From assembly GCF_002159765.1 (NCBI RefSeq), contig NZ_NFJH01000003.1, positions 1 through 64,000 of the forward strand: DNA of 64,000 bases, written 5' to 3'. The notes beneath the pieces are model-generated. The model ran no database searches. It was not told the DNA's origin and was given only the letters and a program-made list of their open reading frames with translations. This DNA is from Collinsella sp. An268. Its GTDB lineage: Bacteria > Actinomycetota > Coriobacteriia > Coriobacteriales > Coriobacteriaceae. The position numbers were made by a program, and so were the translations under genes. Shown here in pieces: positions 20,162 to 28,948 of the stretch; positions within the stretch are counted from its first letter, which is position 1, and each line of letters starts with the position of its first letter.

Positions 20162-20821
20162 ATGCCACGTGAGACCAATGCCGCAAAGCGCGCCCGCGCC
20201 ATCGAGGTCTGCGAGCGCCTCAACCGCCGCTACGGACCGGTTGAGTGCTTTCTCGACCATGCCAGCCCCTTCCGGCTCGTCATCGCGGTCCTGCTCTCGG
20301 CGCAGACGACCGACGCACAGGTAAACAAGGTCACCCCGGAGCTGTTCCGACGCTGGCCCACGCCCGAGGCGCTCGCCCAGGCGACACCCGCAGAGGTGGG
20401 CGAGGTCATCCATTCCCTCGGTTTCTACAAGACCAAGGCGCGCCATGCCGTCGAGTGCGCCCAGATGCTCGTCGCCGATTACGGTGGCGAGGTGCCGGCA
20501 GACATGAAGGAGCTCGTGAAGCTGCCCGGCGTGGGGCGCAAGACGGCCAACATCGTCTTGAACGTCGGCTACGGCATCGTGGAGGGCATCGCGGTCGACA
20601 CCCACGTCAATCGCATCGCCCATCGCTTGATGCTCTCACCCAAGACCCACGCCAAAGAACCGCTCAAAACCGAGCAGGACCTCCTTAAGATCTTGCCGCG
20701 CGAATATTGGAGCCAGGTCAACCACCAGTGGATCAGCTTTGGCCGCGAGATTTGCGACGCGCGCTCGCCCCGCTGCGACGTGTGCCCGCTGGCCGACCTC
20801 TGCCCGAGCGTCCGCGTGTAA
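20162..20821 (+). CDS. nth: Endonuclease III (DNA glycosylase/AP lyase)
   Basis: Protein of 219 residues, standard length. The HhH-GPD core has LLSAQTTDAQVNKV, the hairpin LPGVGRKTANIVLN carrying the catalytic Lys, and VDTHVNRIAHR carrying the catalytic Asp. The C-terminal 4Fe-4S loop CDARSPRCDVCPLADLC has the C-x6-C-x2-C-x5-C spacing. It removes oxidised pyrimidines and cleaves AP sites. AAGGAG lies within the rmuC end, so the two genes are co-translated. Confidence 0.96.
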   Translation: MPRETNAAKRARAIEVCERLNRRYGPVECFLDHASPFRLVIAVLLSAQTTDAQVNKVTPELFRRWPTPEALAQATPAEVGEVIHSLGFYKTKARHAVECAQMLVADYGGEVPADMKELVKLPGVGRKTANIVLNVGYGIVEGIAVDTHVNRIAHRLMLSPKTHAKEPLKTEQDLLKILPREYWSQVNHQWISFGREICDARSPRCDVCPLADLCPSVRV

Positions 20822-20875
20822 CGTCCCCGTCGCGTGCGATGCCCTGCGGACAGCGCCCGCAGGGCATCCTTCGCC

Positions 20876-21430
20876 CTACTTCCCAAAAGTGTCGAGCCAT
20901 TCTGTCACCTGCGCCCCCAGCACGGCCACGTGCTCCTGCACGCGTGCGGCGAGGTCTGCCAGAAGCCCACCCAGCTCATCGGGAGAGGCTCCGTTATAGA
21001 TGCAGGTAAGAAGGTAGCTCGCCACAAACAGGAACACGAGGGCGACGGGGACGAGAAGGATGATGGCAAGGGTGCGCAGCACGACCGCGAGCTTGCGCCG
21101 CCGCGTGCGCCGTCTGTCGTAGGCAAGCGCCTCTTGGTACTGCTCTTGCTCGAGAGAATACGAGCGGTCCGGGCGCGCCTGCGCGGACGCCTGTGATGCC
21201 GCGGATTTCGCGGCGCCGGATCGCACCGAACGGCGCGCGCCATCCACCTGCCGTCCCGCAGGGCCCGCCGGCGCTGATGCCTCGTTTTGCGCAACGCCGC
21301 CCGTCAATCCACCGGGCGCACCCTCAACCACAGGTTGACGGGGCGGTACAAACAACGGCTCGAGCGGCCCTCCCGCAGCGGCCGCCCGGCGCTGAGCGCG
21401 CATCTCGTCCGTCTCGATAAACAGGTCCAT
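20876..21430 (-). CDS. Single-pass membrane protein with disordered N-terminal region
   Basis: Protein of 184 residues starting MDLFIETDEMRAQRRAA. Residues 15-90 are Ala/Gly/Pro/Ser-rich and probably disordered. A basic stretch (DRRRTRRRKL) precedes one membrane helix at about 113-140, followed by a 40-residue tail. I recognise no family. It is convergent with nth (54 bases apart), and codon usage resembles that of its neighbours. Confidence 0.55.
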   Translation of the reverse strand: MDLFIETDEMRAQRRAAAAGGPLEPLFVPPRQPVVEGAPGGLTGGVAQNEASAPAGPAGRQVDGARRSVRSGAAKSAASQASAQARPDRSYSLEQEQYQEALAYDRRRTRRRKLAVVLRTLAIILLVPVALVFLFVASYLLTCIYNGASPDELGGLLADLAARVQEHVAVLGAQVTEWLDTFGK

Positions 21431-21570
21431 GACACAACCTCCTCATCAAGAGGAGTGCGGAGACGGAACCCTCAGCATGGACCCCTGAGGGCGCGTTGTC
21501 AAGAACCGGTCGGGCGGCGGACGATGGCTGCCGTGCGCGCACCGGCGCGCCGACGGCCCGATACCAATAA

Positions 21571-21641
21571 GGTCCCGCCCGGAACCTCGGTACCTGCCGC
21601 CGACGCTTGCGCGCGGGGTGAAACCGAGACCGGACGGGACC
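21571..21641 (-). terminator. Terminator of the rubrerythrin gene
   Basis: GGTCCCGCCCGG (21571-21582) and CCGGACGGGACC (21630-21641) form a 12-bp stem with one mismatch, downstream of the minus-strand rubrerythrin stop and followed on that strand by TTATT. Confidence 0.6.
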
Positions 21642-21666
21642 TCCTCAGCCAGTCGGTACTCAGACC

Positions 21667-22206
21667 TTAGTAGTTAACGACCTGCTCCTCGAAGTAGCTC
21701 TGCGGATGAGCGCAGACGGGGCACAGCTGCGGGGCGGTAGGGCCGACGTGCAGATGCCCGCAGTTCAGGCACTTCCACACCTTCACGCCCTCGCGATCGA
21801 AGACCTCGCCCTTCTCGACGCGCTCGGCGAGCTTGAGATAGCGCTCCTCGTGCGCCTTCTCGACGGCACCGACGCCACGGAACTTGGCGGCGATCTCCTT
21901 GAAGCCCTCCTCGTCGGCGGTCTTGGCGAACTCATCGTACATGGTGGTCCACTCGTAGTTCTCGCCCGCCGCGGCGTCCTTCAGGTTGTCGAGCGTGCCC
22001 GGAACCGCACCGCCGTGCAGGTACTTGAACCAGAGCTTCGCGTGCTCGGACTCGTTGAGCGCGGTCTCCATGAAGATGTTCTGGATCTGAACGTAGCCGT
22101 CCTTCTTGGCCTGCGAGGCATAGTAGCGATACTTGGTGTGCGCCTGCGACTCGCCGGCAAACGCGGTCTCGAGGTTCTTCTTTGTCTGGGAGTTCTCAAA
22201 GTCCAT
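21667..22206 (-). CDS. rbr: Rubrerythrin
   Basis: Protein of 179 residues. The N-terminal ferritin-like four-helix domain carries diiron ligands in [25 protein letters not shown] and [13 protein letters not shown]. The C-terminal rubredoxin domain has CLNCGH and CPVCAHP binding one Fe(Cys)4. Rubrerythrin reduces hydrogen peroxide in anaerobes using electrons from rubredoxin or NADH routes. GAAAGGGAT precedes the ATG. It is monocistronic, ended by the hairpin at 21571-21641. Confidence 0.95.
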   Translation of the reverse strand: MDFENSQTKKNLETAFAGESQAHTKYRYYASQAKKDGYVQIQNIFMETALNESEHAKLWFKYLHGGAVPGTLDNLKDAAAGENYEWTTMYDEFAKTADEEGFKEIAAKFRGVGAVEKAHEERYLKLAERVEKGEVFDREGVKVWKCLNCGHLHVGPTAPQLCPVCAHPQSYFEEQVVNY

Positions 22207-22441
22207 GGGTATCCCTTTCCCTTCTATGAGAACGATACGTCACGCGCAGGCGATGCGCGTATAGCAATGTATACCCAATAACCCCGCCCCACCTCTTATG
22301 ATTTACGGTCCATAATTGCTACGTAGTTAGCCTCATTTAACGGATGGCCCCGAGAAACGCGCTCACGCACCCGGCATCGCCGGAGCGGATGCACCGGCGC
22401 GAAAGGTACCGGGCTCACGCGCCGTGTGCGAACGACATACG

Positions 22442-23401
22442 CTAGGCGATGGACCAGCGGCCATCTTGCGCGACGCAGAAACCCTCTTGGGCGAGCTTGG
22501 CAAGCAGCTCCTCCGCGAGCCCGCGCTCGACGGGACCGCGCCCCGCCTTGGCCTCAAACGCATCGAGCTCCGCCGTCACCTCGGCGGCGGTAAGCCCGCA
22601 CGCGCCGTCCTCGCGCGCCGCAAGCAGCAGGCGCACCACCTCGGCGCGCTTCTGACGACGCGAGCCCTCAAACGGCTTCTGGCGCACGTGACCGGCGGAA
22701 CGACGCGACGGGTTGGGGATGGTCTTCTTAAGATACGCGCCGTAATCGAGCAGCGCGTAGTACCAGTTGCGCGGCGTATCGTCAGCATCAAGCGGTGTGG
22801 CGAAGGGTGCGACATCATGTGCGGCACCTGGGGCGAGAGGCGCCCCCGCAGAATCCGGAGCGCTTGCCCCGCCATCCTCCCCCGCGGGCGCCGCGGGGCA
22901 CGTCGCCTCGATAAGCGGAACGAGCTCGCGATCCGGAACGCCCGGCACATCGGGAAAGAAGTGATGCAAAAACACGGTGCGCACGTTGGTCTCGAGATAG
23001 ACGCCCGGCAGGTCGAAGGCGAAGGCGCGAATCCCCTGCGCCGTTGCGGGCCCGATGCCCGGCAACGAGATGAGATCGGCCGTCGCGGACGGAAACACGC
23101 CGTCGAAGCGCTCCATCACCTGGCGCGCCGCCTCGTGCAGGGCGAGCGCGCGGCGGTTGTACCCCATGCCCTGCCACTGGGCGAGCACGTCGGCCACCGG
23201 CGCCTCGGAAAGCGCCGCGAGCGACGGGAAGCGCTCGAGCCAGCGCGGCAGGTGCACCTCTACGCGCGGCACCTGCGTCTGCTGGAGCATGACCTCAGAA
23301 AGCCAGATGATGTAGGGATCGCGCGTGCGCCGCCACATGAGGTCGCGATAGCGGGCAGTGCCCTCGGCACGCATCAGCTGACGAAACGACGAGACCTCCA
23401 T
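22442..23401 (-). CDS. mutY: MutY-type adenine DNA glycosylase lacking the Fe-S cluster
   Basis: Protein of 319 residues. MutY-like features are WLSEVMLQQTQVPRV with catalytic Glu36, WQGMGYNRRA, and the hairpin LPGIGPATAQGIRAFAF. The C-terminal 4Fe-4S cysteine motif is absent. The catalytic Asp found in the ILDGNVKRV segment is replaced by Glu137 (YLETNVRTVFLHHFF). Both traits fit the known Fe-S-free adenine glycosylase branch rather than classical MutY, so activity on A:8-oxoG is likely but not certain. A low-complexity insert (about 165-200, Ala/Gly/Pro-rich) is unusual. The start at 23401 is 8 bases after the Rrf2 stop; the ribosome site is weak, suggesting coupling. Confidence 0.82.
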   Translation of the reverse strand: MEVSSFRQLMRAEGTARYRDLMWRRTRDPYIIWLSEVMLQQTQVPRVEVHLPRWLERFPSLAALSEAPVADVLAQWQGMGYNRRALALHEAARQVMERFDGVFPSATADLISLPGIGPATAQGIRAFAFDLPGVYLETNVRTVFLHHFFPDVPGVPDRELVPLIEATCPAAPAGEDGGASAPDSAGAPLAPGAAHDVAPFATPLDADDTPRNWYYALLDYGAYLKKTIPNPSRRSAGHVRQKPFEGSRRQKRAEVVRLLLAAREDGACGLTAAEVTAELDAFEAKAGRGPVERGLAEELLAKLAQEGFCVAQDGRWSIA

Positions 23402-23409
23402 CGCAGGCC

Positions 23410-23904
23410 CTAGCGCGTACCCTCGAGGTTCCAATGGGGGCCGCACCCCGCATATGCGCAAAAGGCATCGCGTTCGGCAAACTGCGCGTCCACCGCGGGG
23501 AACCGCCGATGATGGACGACATCGTCAAGCGTGACCGAATCGAGATAGTTGGCCACAAGCTCGGTTAGGCCAGTCCAGAGCGGATGATAGCAGCAGGTGT
23601 CCATGCGCTCGCAGCATCCGTCGGGCGCGGTGCAATCGTTGAAGTAGAGGGGGCCCTGCACCGCCTCGACCACCTGGCGAACGGTCACGTCGGCGGGATC
23701 GACCTTAAGGCGCATGCCGCCGTGGACGCCGCGCAGGCTCTCGATAATGCCGGCCTGCACCAAACCGTGCTGGATGGAGCGCGCGAAAGAATAGGGGACG
23801 CTAACCCGATCGGCTGCCGTGCGGACCGACAGGAGCGTACCCTCGTTCTCCACCAAGATGGAAAGGATGCGCAGCGCATAGTCCGTCTTTCTGGAAATAT
23901 CCAT
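23410..23904 (-). CDS. Rrf2-family transcriptional regulator
   Basis: Protein of 164 residues. The N-terminal winged helix starts MDISRKTDYALRILSIL and contains VPYSFARSIQHGLVQAGIIE and RGVHGG. A cysteine group in the dimerisation region (DCTAPDGCCERMDTCCYHPLW) is where IscR/NsrR/RsrR-type members bind an Fe-S cluster, so it may sense iron-sulfur status or redox stress. It sits directly upstream of the glycosylase gene in the same orientation, an apparent operon for oxidative damage response. Confidence 0.85.
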   Translation of the reverse strand: MDISRKTDYALRILSILVENEGTLLSVRTAADRVSVPYSFARSIQHGLVQAGIIESLRGVHGGMRLKVDPADVTVRQVVEAVQGPLYFNDCTAPDGCCERMDTCCYHPLWTGLTELVANYLDSVTLDDVVHHRRFPAVDAQFAERDAFCAYAGCGPHWNLEGTR

Positions 23905-24097
23905 GTCGCCCCCTCACACCGCCGCGCCCAAACGGTGGGCGCGACATCGCGCGCCCGTGTGAGCAGGCGCCTCGATAACCAAATTGATACGCGCTAGGTA
24001 CTATACCATCGGGCGGCACGGGGCACGCATTCTGCATGGATTGTCCGCGGGGCGCATGCCCTGTCGCGGGGGGGGTCTGGGAAGCGCGTCGCAATAG

Positions 24098-24125
24098 CAA
24101 AAGACCCTGCCCGAAGGCAGGGTCT
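24098..24125 (-). terminator. Terminator of the tRNA-Asp gene
   Basis: A perfect 10-bp stem, AGACCCTGCC (24102-24111) with GGCAGGGTCT (24116-24125), closes a CGAA tetraloop (TTCG on the transcribed strand) and is followed on the minus strand by TTTT. Confidence 0.9.
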
Positions 24126-24136
24126 CAAGCAGTCAA

Positions 24137-24214
<78 letters not shown>

Positions 24215-24851
24215 TCAGCAAATGCTGCGAGAGCTAGTATACACAGAAGCTGTTTGCGGGCGCAAGTACTTTTTTGAAAAACTTTTTGAGTCCGCGAACA
24301 GGCAGGCCGTGAGCCGTGGACGGCGCCCACAGGGCAGCCCCCTGCCGCCATCGACCAAGTCATCAGCGTTCCCTAAATCGACTCTTGCCGGACGCTCTCG
24401 AACTCCCCGGCACCTCAACGCCCCAACCGCACATTGCCGGGTTCATTGCCGCGCGTTTTGCCCGGGCCGCCGTGCATTTCTCGCGGCAATGAACCCGGCA
24501 ATGAACCCGCGAATGTACGGTCGGCAGAACCGCAGGTGGCGGGCCGTACATTTCCCCTCGCAATGTACTCCCGGGTCCGTTTTCTCCTCTGCAGCGCATT
24601 TCCGGGTGCATTGCGCGCGATATTGCACCGAGGGGACGGCAAAAAGCCTTGCAATGTACACCGTACAGTTCGCGGTAATGTAGCACACGTGCTTGGTGGT
24701 GAGGCCGCGGGTAAGCGGCCGGCGCGCCCGCTAAGGGCGGGCGACGGGATGGCGAATCGCGAGACGGAGCGCTTACGCACAGGCGCAGCGCCACAAAGAG
24801 CGATACAAGGGGCGCAAGATAATCCCCTTGCGCCCGTATCCCCTAACGCCC
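24215..24851. other. 637-base region without a recognisable gene, rich in palindromes
   Basis: Open frames here have no convincing start sites or recognisable protein signal. A 22-bp perfect inverted repeat (24432-24453 with 24482-24503) contains GGGTTCATTGCCGCG. A 12-base tandem unit, GGCAATGAACCC, lies at 24485-24508. AATGTACGG/CCGTACATT arms and a GGTGCA/TGCACC hairpin follow before 24680. The core words CAATG and TGTAC recur throughout. It may be a non-coding structured element or a recombination/repeat scar. Confidence 0.5.
24236..24265 (-). promoter_or_regulatory. Promoter of the tRNA-Asp gene
   Basis: On the minus strand TTGCGC (24265-24260) and TATACT (24241-24236) are separated by 18 bp, with the tRNA 5' end 22 bases after the -10 box. 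Confidence 0.6.
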
Positions 24852-25319
24852 TTATGCCCAGGCGCTCTCGAGCTTGATGATCTTGACGGACTGAACGGCG
24901 CCCTCGGCCACGTACATACGTGCCATGGTGGGCGTCGCCGAATCGCGCGGGCTGGTGGCAGAACCCGGGTTGATAACGAGGCACCGCCCCTGCTCGGCGA
25001 TGCGCGCCCGATGCGTGTGGCCGCACACGCCCACGTCGATCGCGCCCACGGGCAGATCCTCGCGATAATGCGAGACGGCAAACGTCAGGCCCTCGTACTC
25101 AAACGTGTTGAGGCGCTTGAGCGCGGGCTCGTACTTGTAATAGTACGTATCGTTGTTGCCCAGCACGGCACGGATGGGAGCAATGGTCTGAAGCATCTCC
25201 CAATCCGCCTCGGACGTGATGTCGCCTGCATGAATGATAAGGTCGGCTCCCTCGAGCGACGCCAAAAGGGAGCGCGAGAGCCTCCCGTGCGTGTCGGAGA
25301 TGATATCGATGCGCTTCAT
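24852..25319 (-). CDS. YfcE/MJ0936-type metallophosphoesterase
   Basis: Protein of 155 residues. Calcineurin-like phosphoesterase motifs are ISDTHG near residue 7, HAGDIT, GNND, the His in FAVSHYRED, and GHTHRA near the end, giving a two-metal active site. Family members hydrolyse phosphodiesters in the cytoplasm; the physiological substrate is unclear. The start at 25319 follows AAAGGATG and gives the normal family length; the frame stays open to 25442 but that start has no ribosome site. It lies downstream of, and in the same direction as, the two-component genes. Confidence 0.85.
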   Translation of the reverse strand: MKRIDIISDTHGRLSRSLLASLEGADLIIHAGDITSEADWEMLQTIAPIRAVLGNNDTYYYKYEPALKRLNTFEYEGLTFAVSHYREDLPVGAIDVGVCGHTHRARIAEQGRCLVINPGSATSPRDSATPTMARMYVAEGAVQSVKIIKLESAWA

Positions 25320-25448
25320 ATCGCGTACATCCTTTACTCGGCTATCCGAGCTGGGAGTGTAGCATATCTCCTGGATGGTGACAGATTCCCCATGAGTGTC
25401 CCCGATGCCCAGCCAGCGGCGTATCGCGGCACCGAGCCCCATGGCGGT

Positions 25449-26165
25449 CTACAGGCTGAGCGCCTTTTTGAGCGGCACGACGCGCCGACGCGAGACGGGC
25501 ACGCGCTCGTCGGTCCCCGTGATACCGAGCTGAATGGCACCCGAGGGCACCGTCTCGACGTCCTCGACGCAGGCGAGGTTGACGATATAGCGGCGATGCA
25601 CGCGGAAGAACCCGAAGTCACCGAGCTTCGCCTCGAACTGGGCGAGCGATGTGGTCGAGAGGAAGCGGTCGTCGTCGGTAAAGATGCAGGAGTAGTCATC
25701 CTTCGCCATGATATAGCGAATCTGGTCGACGGGGATGAGCACCTTGCGGCCGCCCTTTTCCACCGGGATGCGCTCGATGCTCGATTTGGACTCGGGCTGC
25801 GGCTTCACATGACCGGCAACTTTGGCGAGGGCGTGCTCGAGGCGGTCCTCCTCCACGGGCTTCAGCAGATAGTCCACGGCGTCGACGTCAAACGCCTCGA
25901 CGGCATGATCGCTGTAGGCGGTGACGAAGACGATGGCCGGCGGGTTCTTAAGCTTATGGAGGGCCTCGGCAAGCTGCAGACCGGAGGCGCTGGGCATAGA
26001 AATATCAAGAAAGACTACGTCAACGCGGTTCTCCATCAGCTTCTCAATGGCAGAGCGCACGCTCGAAGCCTCGATAATGGAGCTCGTCTTTCCCGTCTGC
26101 TCTAGCAGAAAACGCAACTCGGAACGGGCGGGGGCCTCATCATCGACAATCATGGCACGGAGCAT
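25449..26165 (-). CDS. LytR/AgrA-type (LytTR) response regulator
   Basis: Protein of 238 residues. The receiver domain (1-120) has acidic residues IVDDEAP, phospho-acceptor Asp in VVFLDISMP, and Lys in YLLKPVEE. The LytTR DNA-binding domain (about 135-235) has IRYIMAKDDYSCIFT and FFRVHRRYIVNL. AAAGGGAT precedes the ATG at 26165. It is partnered with the LytS-like kinase at 26280-27632, 114 bases upstream. Such pairs control cell-wall, carbon-metabolite or peptide responses. Confidence 0.9.
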   Translation of the reverse strand: MLRAMIVDDEAPARSELRFLLEQTGKTSSIIEASSVRSAIEKLMENRVDVVFLDISMPSASGLQLAEALHKLKNPPAIVFVTAYSDHAVEAFDVDAVDYLLKPVEEDRLEHALAKVAGHVKPQPESKSSIERIPVEKGGRKVLIPVDQIRYIMAKDDYSCIFTDDDRFLSTTSLAQFEAKLGDFGFFRVHRRYIVNLACVEDVETVPSGAIQLGITGTDERVPVSRRRVVPLKKALSL

Positions 26166-26279
26166 TGACACGATCCCTTTCGACCTTTCTACCGACTGCC
26201 CCGGAGCATAAGCCCCGCGGGGCGCGCCCGCACGCAGCGGGCTTCCCATCGATACGTCCGCACCGACACGGACGTTTAG

Positions 26280-27632
26280 TTATTTTACCCTATCATCCCG
26301 CGCAAAGATGCTGTCGACCAAATCGAGATGCAATGTAACCGTCGTGCCCTCGCCGGGAGTCGAGGCGACGCGCGCAAATGAGTGCGGGCCGTAAAAACGA
26401 TGGATGCGCTCGGAGATGTTGCGCATGGCAACGCCGGCGCCCCCGCCCTGCGGCGCCTGGGCGTCGGGCTTGGGCAGCGACGCGTCGAACAGGCGCGCCG
26501 CCGTCTCGTCATCCATACCCACGCCGTCATCTGCCACCTCGATGGAGAGGGCCTCGTCGCCGCTCGCGCGCACGCGCACCGCTATGTGAAGCGCCCCCTC
26601 GTCCGAGAGCGCGTGACGGACGGCGTTCTCCACGAGCGGTTGAATGATGAAGGCGGGCACCGGGGTATCGGCCACGTCATCATCCACCTCAAACGTCGCC
26701 TGAATGCGGTCCTCGCCAAAACGGGCCTGCTCGAACGTGAGGTACCGCTTGGTCTGCGCGACCTCGCGCGTGACGGGGATGAGCGAGCCTGAGTTGTCGA
26801 GCGTGGCACGGTAAAACGATGAGAACTCGCGCAGCAGCTCCCGGGCGCGCACGGGGTCGGTGCGCGTAAAGGAGGCGATGGTGTTGAGCGTGTTGAAGAG
26901 GAAGTGCGGGTTAATCTGCGCCTGCAGCGCGCGGACCTCGGCGCGGGCGGTGAGCTCCTTTTGGATCTCGAGCTCGTGGATGGCGAGCTGGGTGGAGAGA
27001 AGCTCCGAGAAGCCCGTCACGAGGGCATATTGCGTACGGTTGACGGCGCGCGGCGCGTTGAAATAGAACTTGAGGGCGCCGATGGTGCGCTCGCCCACCT
27101 TGAGGGGCGCGATGATGCCCGCGCGGATCAGCCGGGTGCGGCCGTTCTCCCCCGCGACCTCGAGCGGATGCATGAACGACTGGACGATGCCGTGCTTGAT
27201 AACATAGCGCGTCGCCTTGGTGTGTATGGGCGAGCCGGCGGGGAAATCGTCGGCGAAATCGCCAACGCAGGCGAGCACGCGCTCGGTGTCGGTGATGGCG
27301 ATGGTGCTCGCGCGCGTCTGCGGGATGAGGCGCTCGCAGATGGCCGACGCGCTCTCGGCGGTAAGACCGTCCTGCAGGGCCTCGAGCATCTCGGACGCCA
27401 CCGAGAGCGTCTCCTCGGTATAGCGGGAGCGCAGCGTATCGGGATTGCGGCACAGGCGCGCGAACAGCACGAGGAACACGACGAACGCCACCGTGGCGAC
27501 ACCGGTGAGCGTGAACTCAACGTGCGTGGTAAACAGATAGAGCAGGATGACGGCGATGATGCACGCGCACACCACCGTACCCGCCCAGAGCGCGAAGTCG
27601 GTTGCACGCCGCCCCCGTGTCGTCGATGCCAT
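26280..27632 (-). CDS. LytS-like sensor histidine kinase
   Basis: Protein of 450 residues. Two membrane helices (about 13-33 and 38-60) are followed by a GAF-like sensor (about 70-235), a His_kinase domain with phospho-acceptor His in LQAQINPHFLFNTLNTIASF, and an ATPase domain (PLVENAVRHAL, VADDGVGM, GVAMRNISERI). It has only two helices, not the 5TM-LytS receptor, so the signal is probably read by the GAF-like region. It is co-directional with the LytTR regulator. Confidence 0.88.
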   Translation of the reverse strand: MASTTRGRRATDFALWAGTVVCACIIAVILLYLFTTHVEFTLTGVATVAFVVFLVLFARLCRNPDTLRSRYTEETLSVASEMLEALQDGLTAESASAICERLIPQTRASTIAITDTERVLACVGDFADDFPAGSPIHTKATRYVIKHGIVQSFMHPLEVAGENGRTRLIRAGIIAPLKVGERTIGALKFYFNAPRAVNRTQYALVTGFSELLSTQLAIHELEIQKELTARAEVRALQAQINPHFLFNTLNTIASFTRTDPVRARELLREFSSFYRATLDNSGSLIPVTREVAQTKRYLTFEQARFGEDRIQATFEVDDDVADTPVPAFIIQPLVENAVRHALSDEGALHIAVRVRASGDEALSIEVADDGVGMDDETAARLFDASLPKPDAQAPQGGGAGVAMRNISERIHRFYGPHSFARVASTPGEGTTVTLHLDLVDSIFARDDRVK

Positions 27633-27635
27633 CGG

Positions 27636-28823
27636 TTAATCCTCCATAAGCGCCGCAAGCTCGCGGTTGCTCCACAGTCCATCGACGATTGTAGGCCAGA
27701 ATCGCCAGAAACGCAGGTACGCATCTTGGTGATCGCGGGCATACCGCTCCGCCTCGGCGCGGCCGCGGCGCAAGATGCTCAGGTAACCGAGGTGCTCGCG
27801 CGTTACGAGCATGCGGATGAGGGCGGTCTTGCGCACGCGCTCGTCAAGCTCGCCCGAGATCCACGGCCCTGGATAGGGCATGAGCGAGGCGGGGGTCACG
27901 GCGACGAGCTCGTTTTGATGGCTCGCGTGGACGAGCTTGGCGCGCTCGTAGTACCAGCGGTAGACGTCCTGCATAAAGCGCGGGGCCATCTCGCGCGACT
28001 CCGGCGGCAGGTGGCGCACGCTCCACTGATTGTCGAACCACATATCGAGACCAACCAGGCGCAGGTTAAACAGGTAGTCCAAGTCCTCGCCGCGGGTGAT
28101 GAAGGGGTCGAAGGGCACCTGCGCGAAGGCGCGGGATGTGAGGGCGAGGCAGCCGCCACACACGTAGTTCGAGCGCGAGATGCGCGTGCTCGCGAGGGCG
28201 CGCTTCATCCATGCGTTGAACTCAGGGCGCTTGGTCCACCAGCGGTTGGCAAGGCCGGCGCGCGAGGTGTCGGCCAGAGGCGAGCCGGCGCGGTCGTAGA
28301 AGTAGCCCGTCTTGGCGAGGATGGGGAGCCCCTGACGCGTCTCGTGGCCGAGGGCGTAGAGGGCGCGGCGCATAAAGTCGGCACCGGTCACGACCTCATC
28401 ATCGTCCAGGTAGATAACGGTGTCGCACCCCAGGATGCACGCGACGGCAAGTCCCATGTTGCGAATGGCGCCATAGCCGCGCAGGGACACGCACTCGCCC
28501 GTGCCCGCGGGCGCCAGCTCGCCCACGCGGTCGGCGATGCGCGCCGCCTCCACATTGGTGACGACGGTGACGGCCAGGCGGGGGTGCGCCCGGACGATCT
28601 CGTGCACGCGGCGGCTCACCTCGACGGTGGCCGAAAGCGGGCACACCACCAGAAGGATGATGCGGGGCAGGTCGCGCACCTTCTCGAGCGAGGCCAGGCA
28701 GCGCTCGAGCTCGGGCTGCGACGCACCCAGCTCGGTCGCATGGTCATACGCACCGGGAGCGTCGAGCGCATCGCTTGCGCTCGCCCAGTACGTCGGGATA
28801 ATGATCGTGGCCCGCTGTGCCAT
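27636..28823 (-). CDS. Family 2-type glycosyltransferase
   Basis: Protein of 395 residues. The GT-A N-terminus MAQRATIIIPTYW is followed by a nucleotide-sugar binding core ending in the metal-binding VIYLDDDEVV motif near residue 150. Later, FITRGEDLDYLFNLRL provides the ED catalytic-base region typical of GT2 enzymes. Acceptor and sugar are not predictable; the likely role is cell-surface glycan synthesis. Initiation at 28823 is chosen to begin just before the beta-strand IIIPTY; GGGAG is upstream. Its stop is 3 bases from the kinase gene start, so the three signalling and glycan genes may be one transcript. Confidence 0.8.
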   Translation of the reverse strand: MAQRATIIIPTYWASASDALDAPGAYDHATELGASQPELERCLASLEKVRDLPRIILLVVCPLSATVEVSRRVHEIVRAHPRLAVTVVTNVEAARIADRVGELAPAGTGECVSLRGYGAIRNMGLAVACILGCDTVIYLDDDEVVTGADFMRRALYALGHETRQGLPILAKTGYFYDRAGSPLADTSRAGLANRWWTKRPEFNAWMKRALASTRISRSNYVCGGCLALTSRAFAQVPFDPFITRGEDLDYLFNLRLVGLDMWFDNQWSVRHLPPESREMAPRFMQDVYRWYYERAKLVHASHQNELVAVTPASLMPYPGPWISGELDERVRKTALIRMLVTREHLGYLSILRRGRAEAERYARDHQDAYLRFWRFWPTIVDGLWSNRELAALMED

Positions 28824-28948
28824 CGTCTTCACGCTCCCACCCCAAGGCAGCGGCACCCGCGCTTGGCGCCGCGACCTACTTGGTCCCCGCATCGTCGCTT
28901 TAGGCAGGCGGATGCACAAAGGCGGGAGGCAAGCAGCGTTTGCCTAGC

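Noticed and set aside
24430-24680. CRISPR array
   Set aside because: The repeats are irregular in length and spacing, palindromic and overlapping; there are no uniform spacers and no cas genes.
25320-25442. N-terminal extension of the metallophosphoesterase containing a second DTHG word
   Set aside because: The frame is open but the upstream ATG has no ribosome site, and the extension exceeds family length; the DTHG match there is probably chance.
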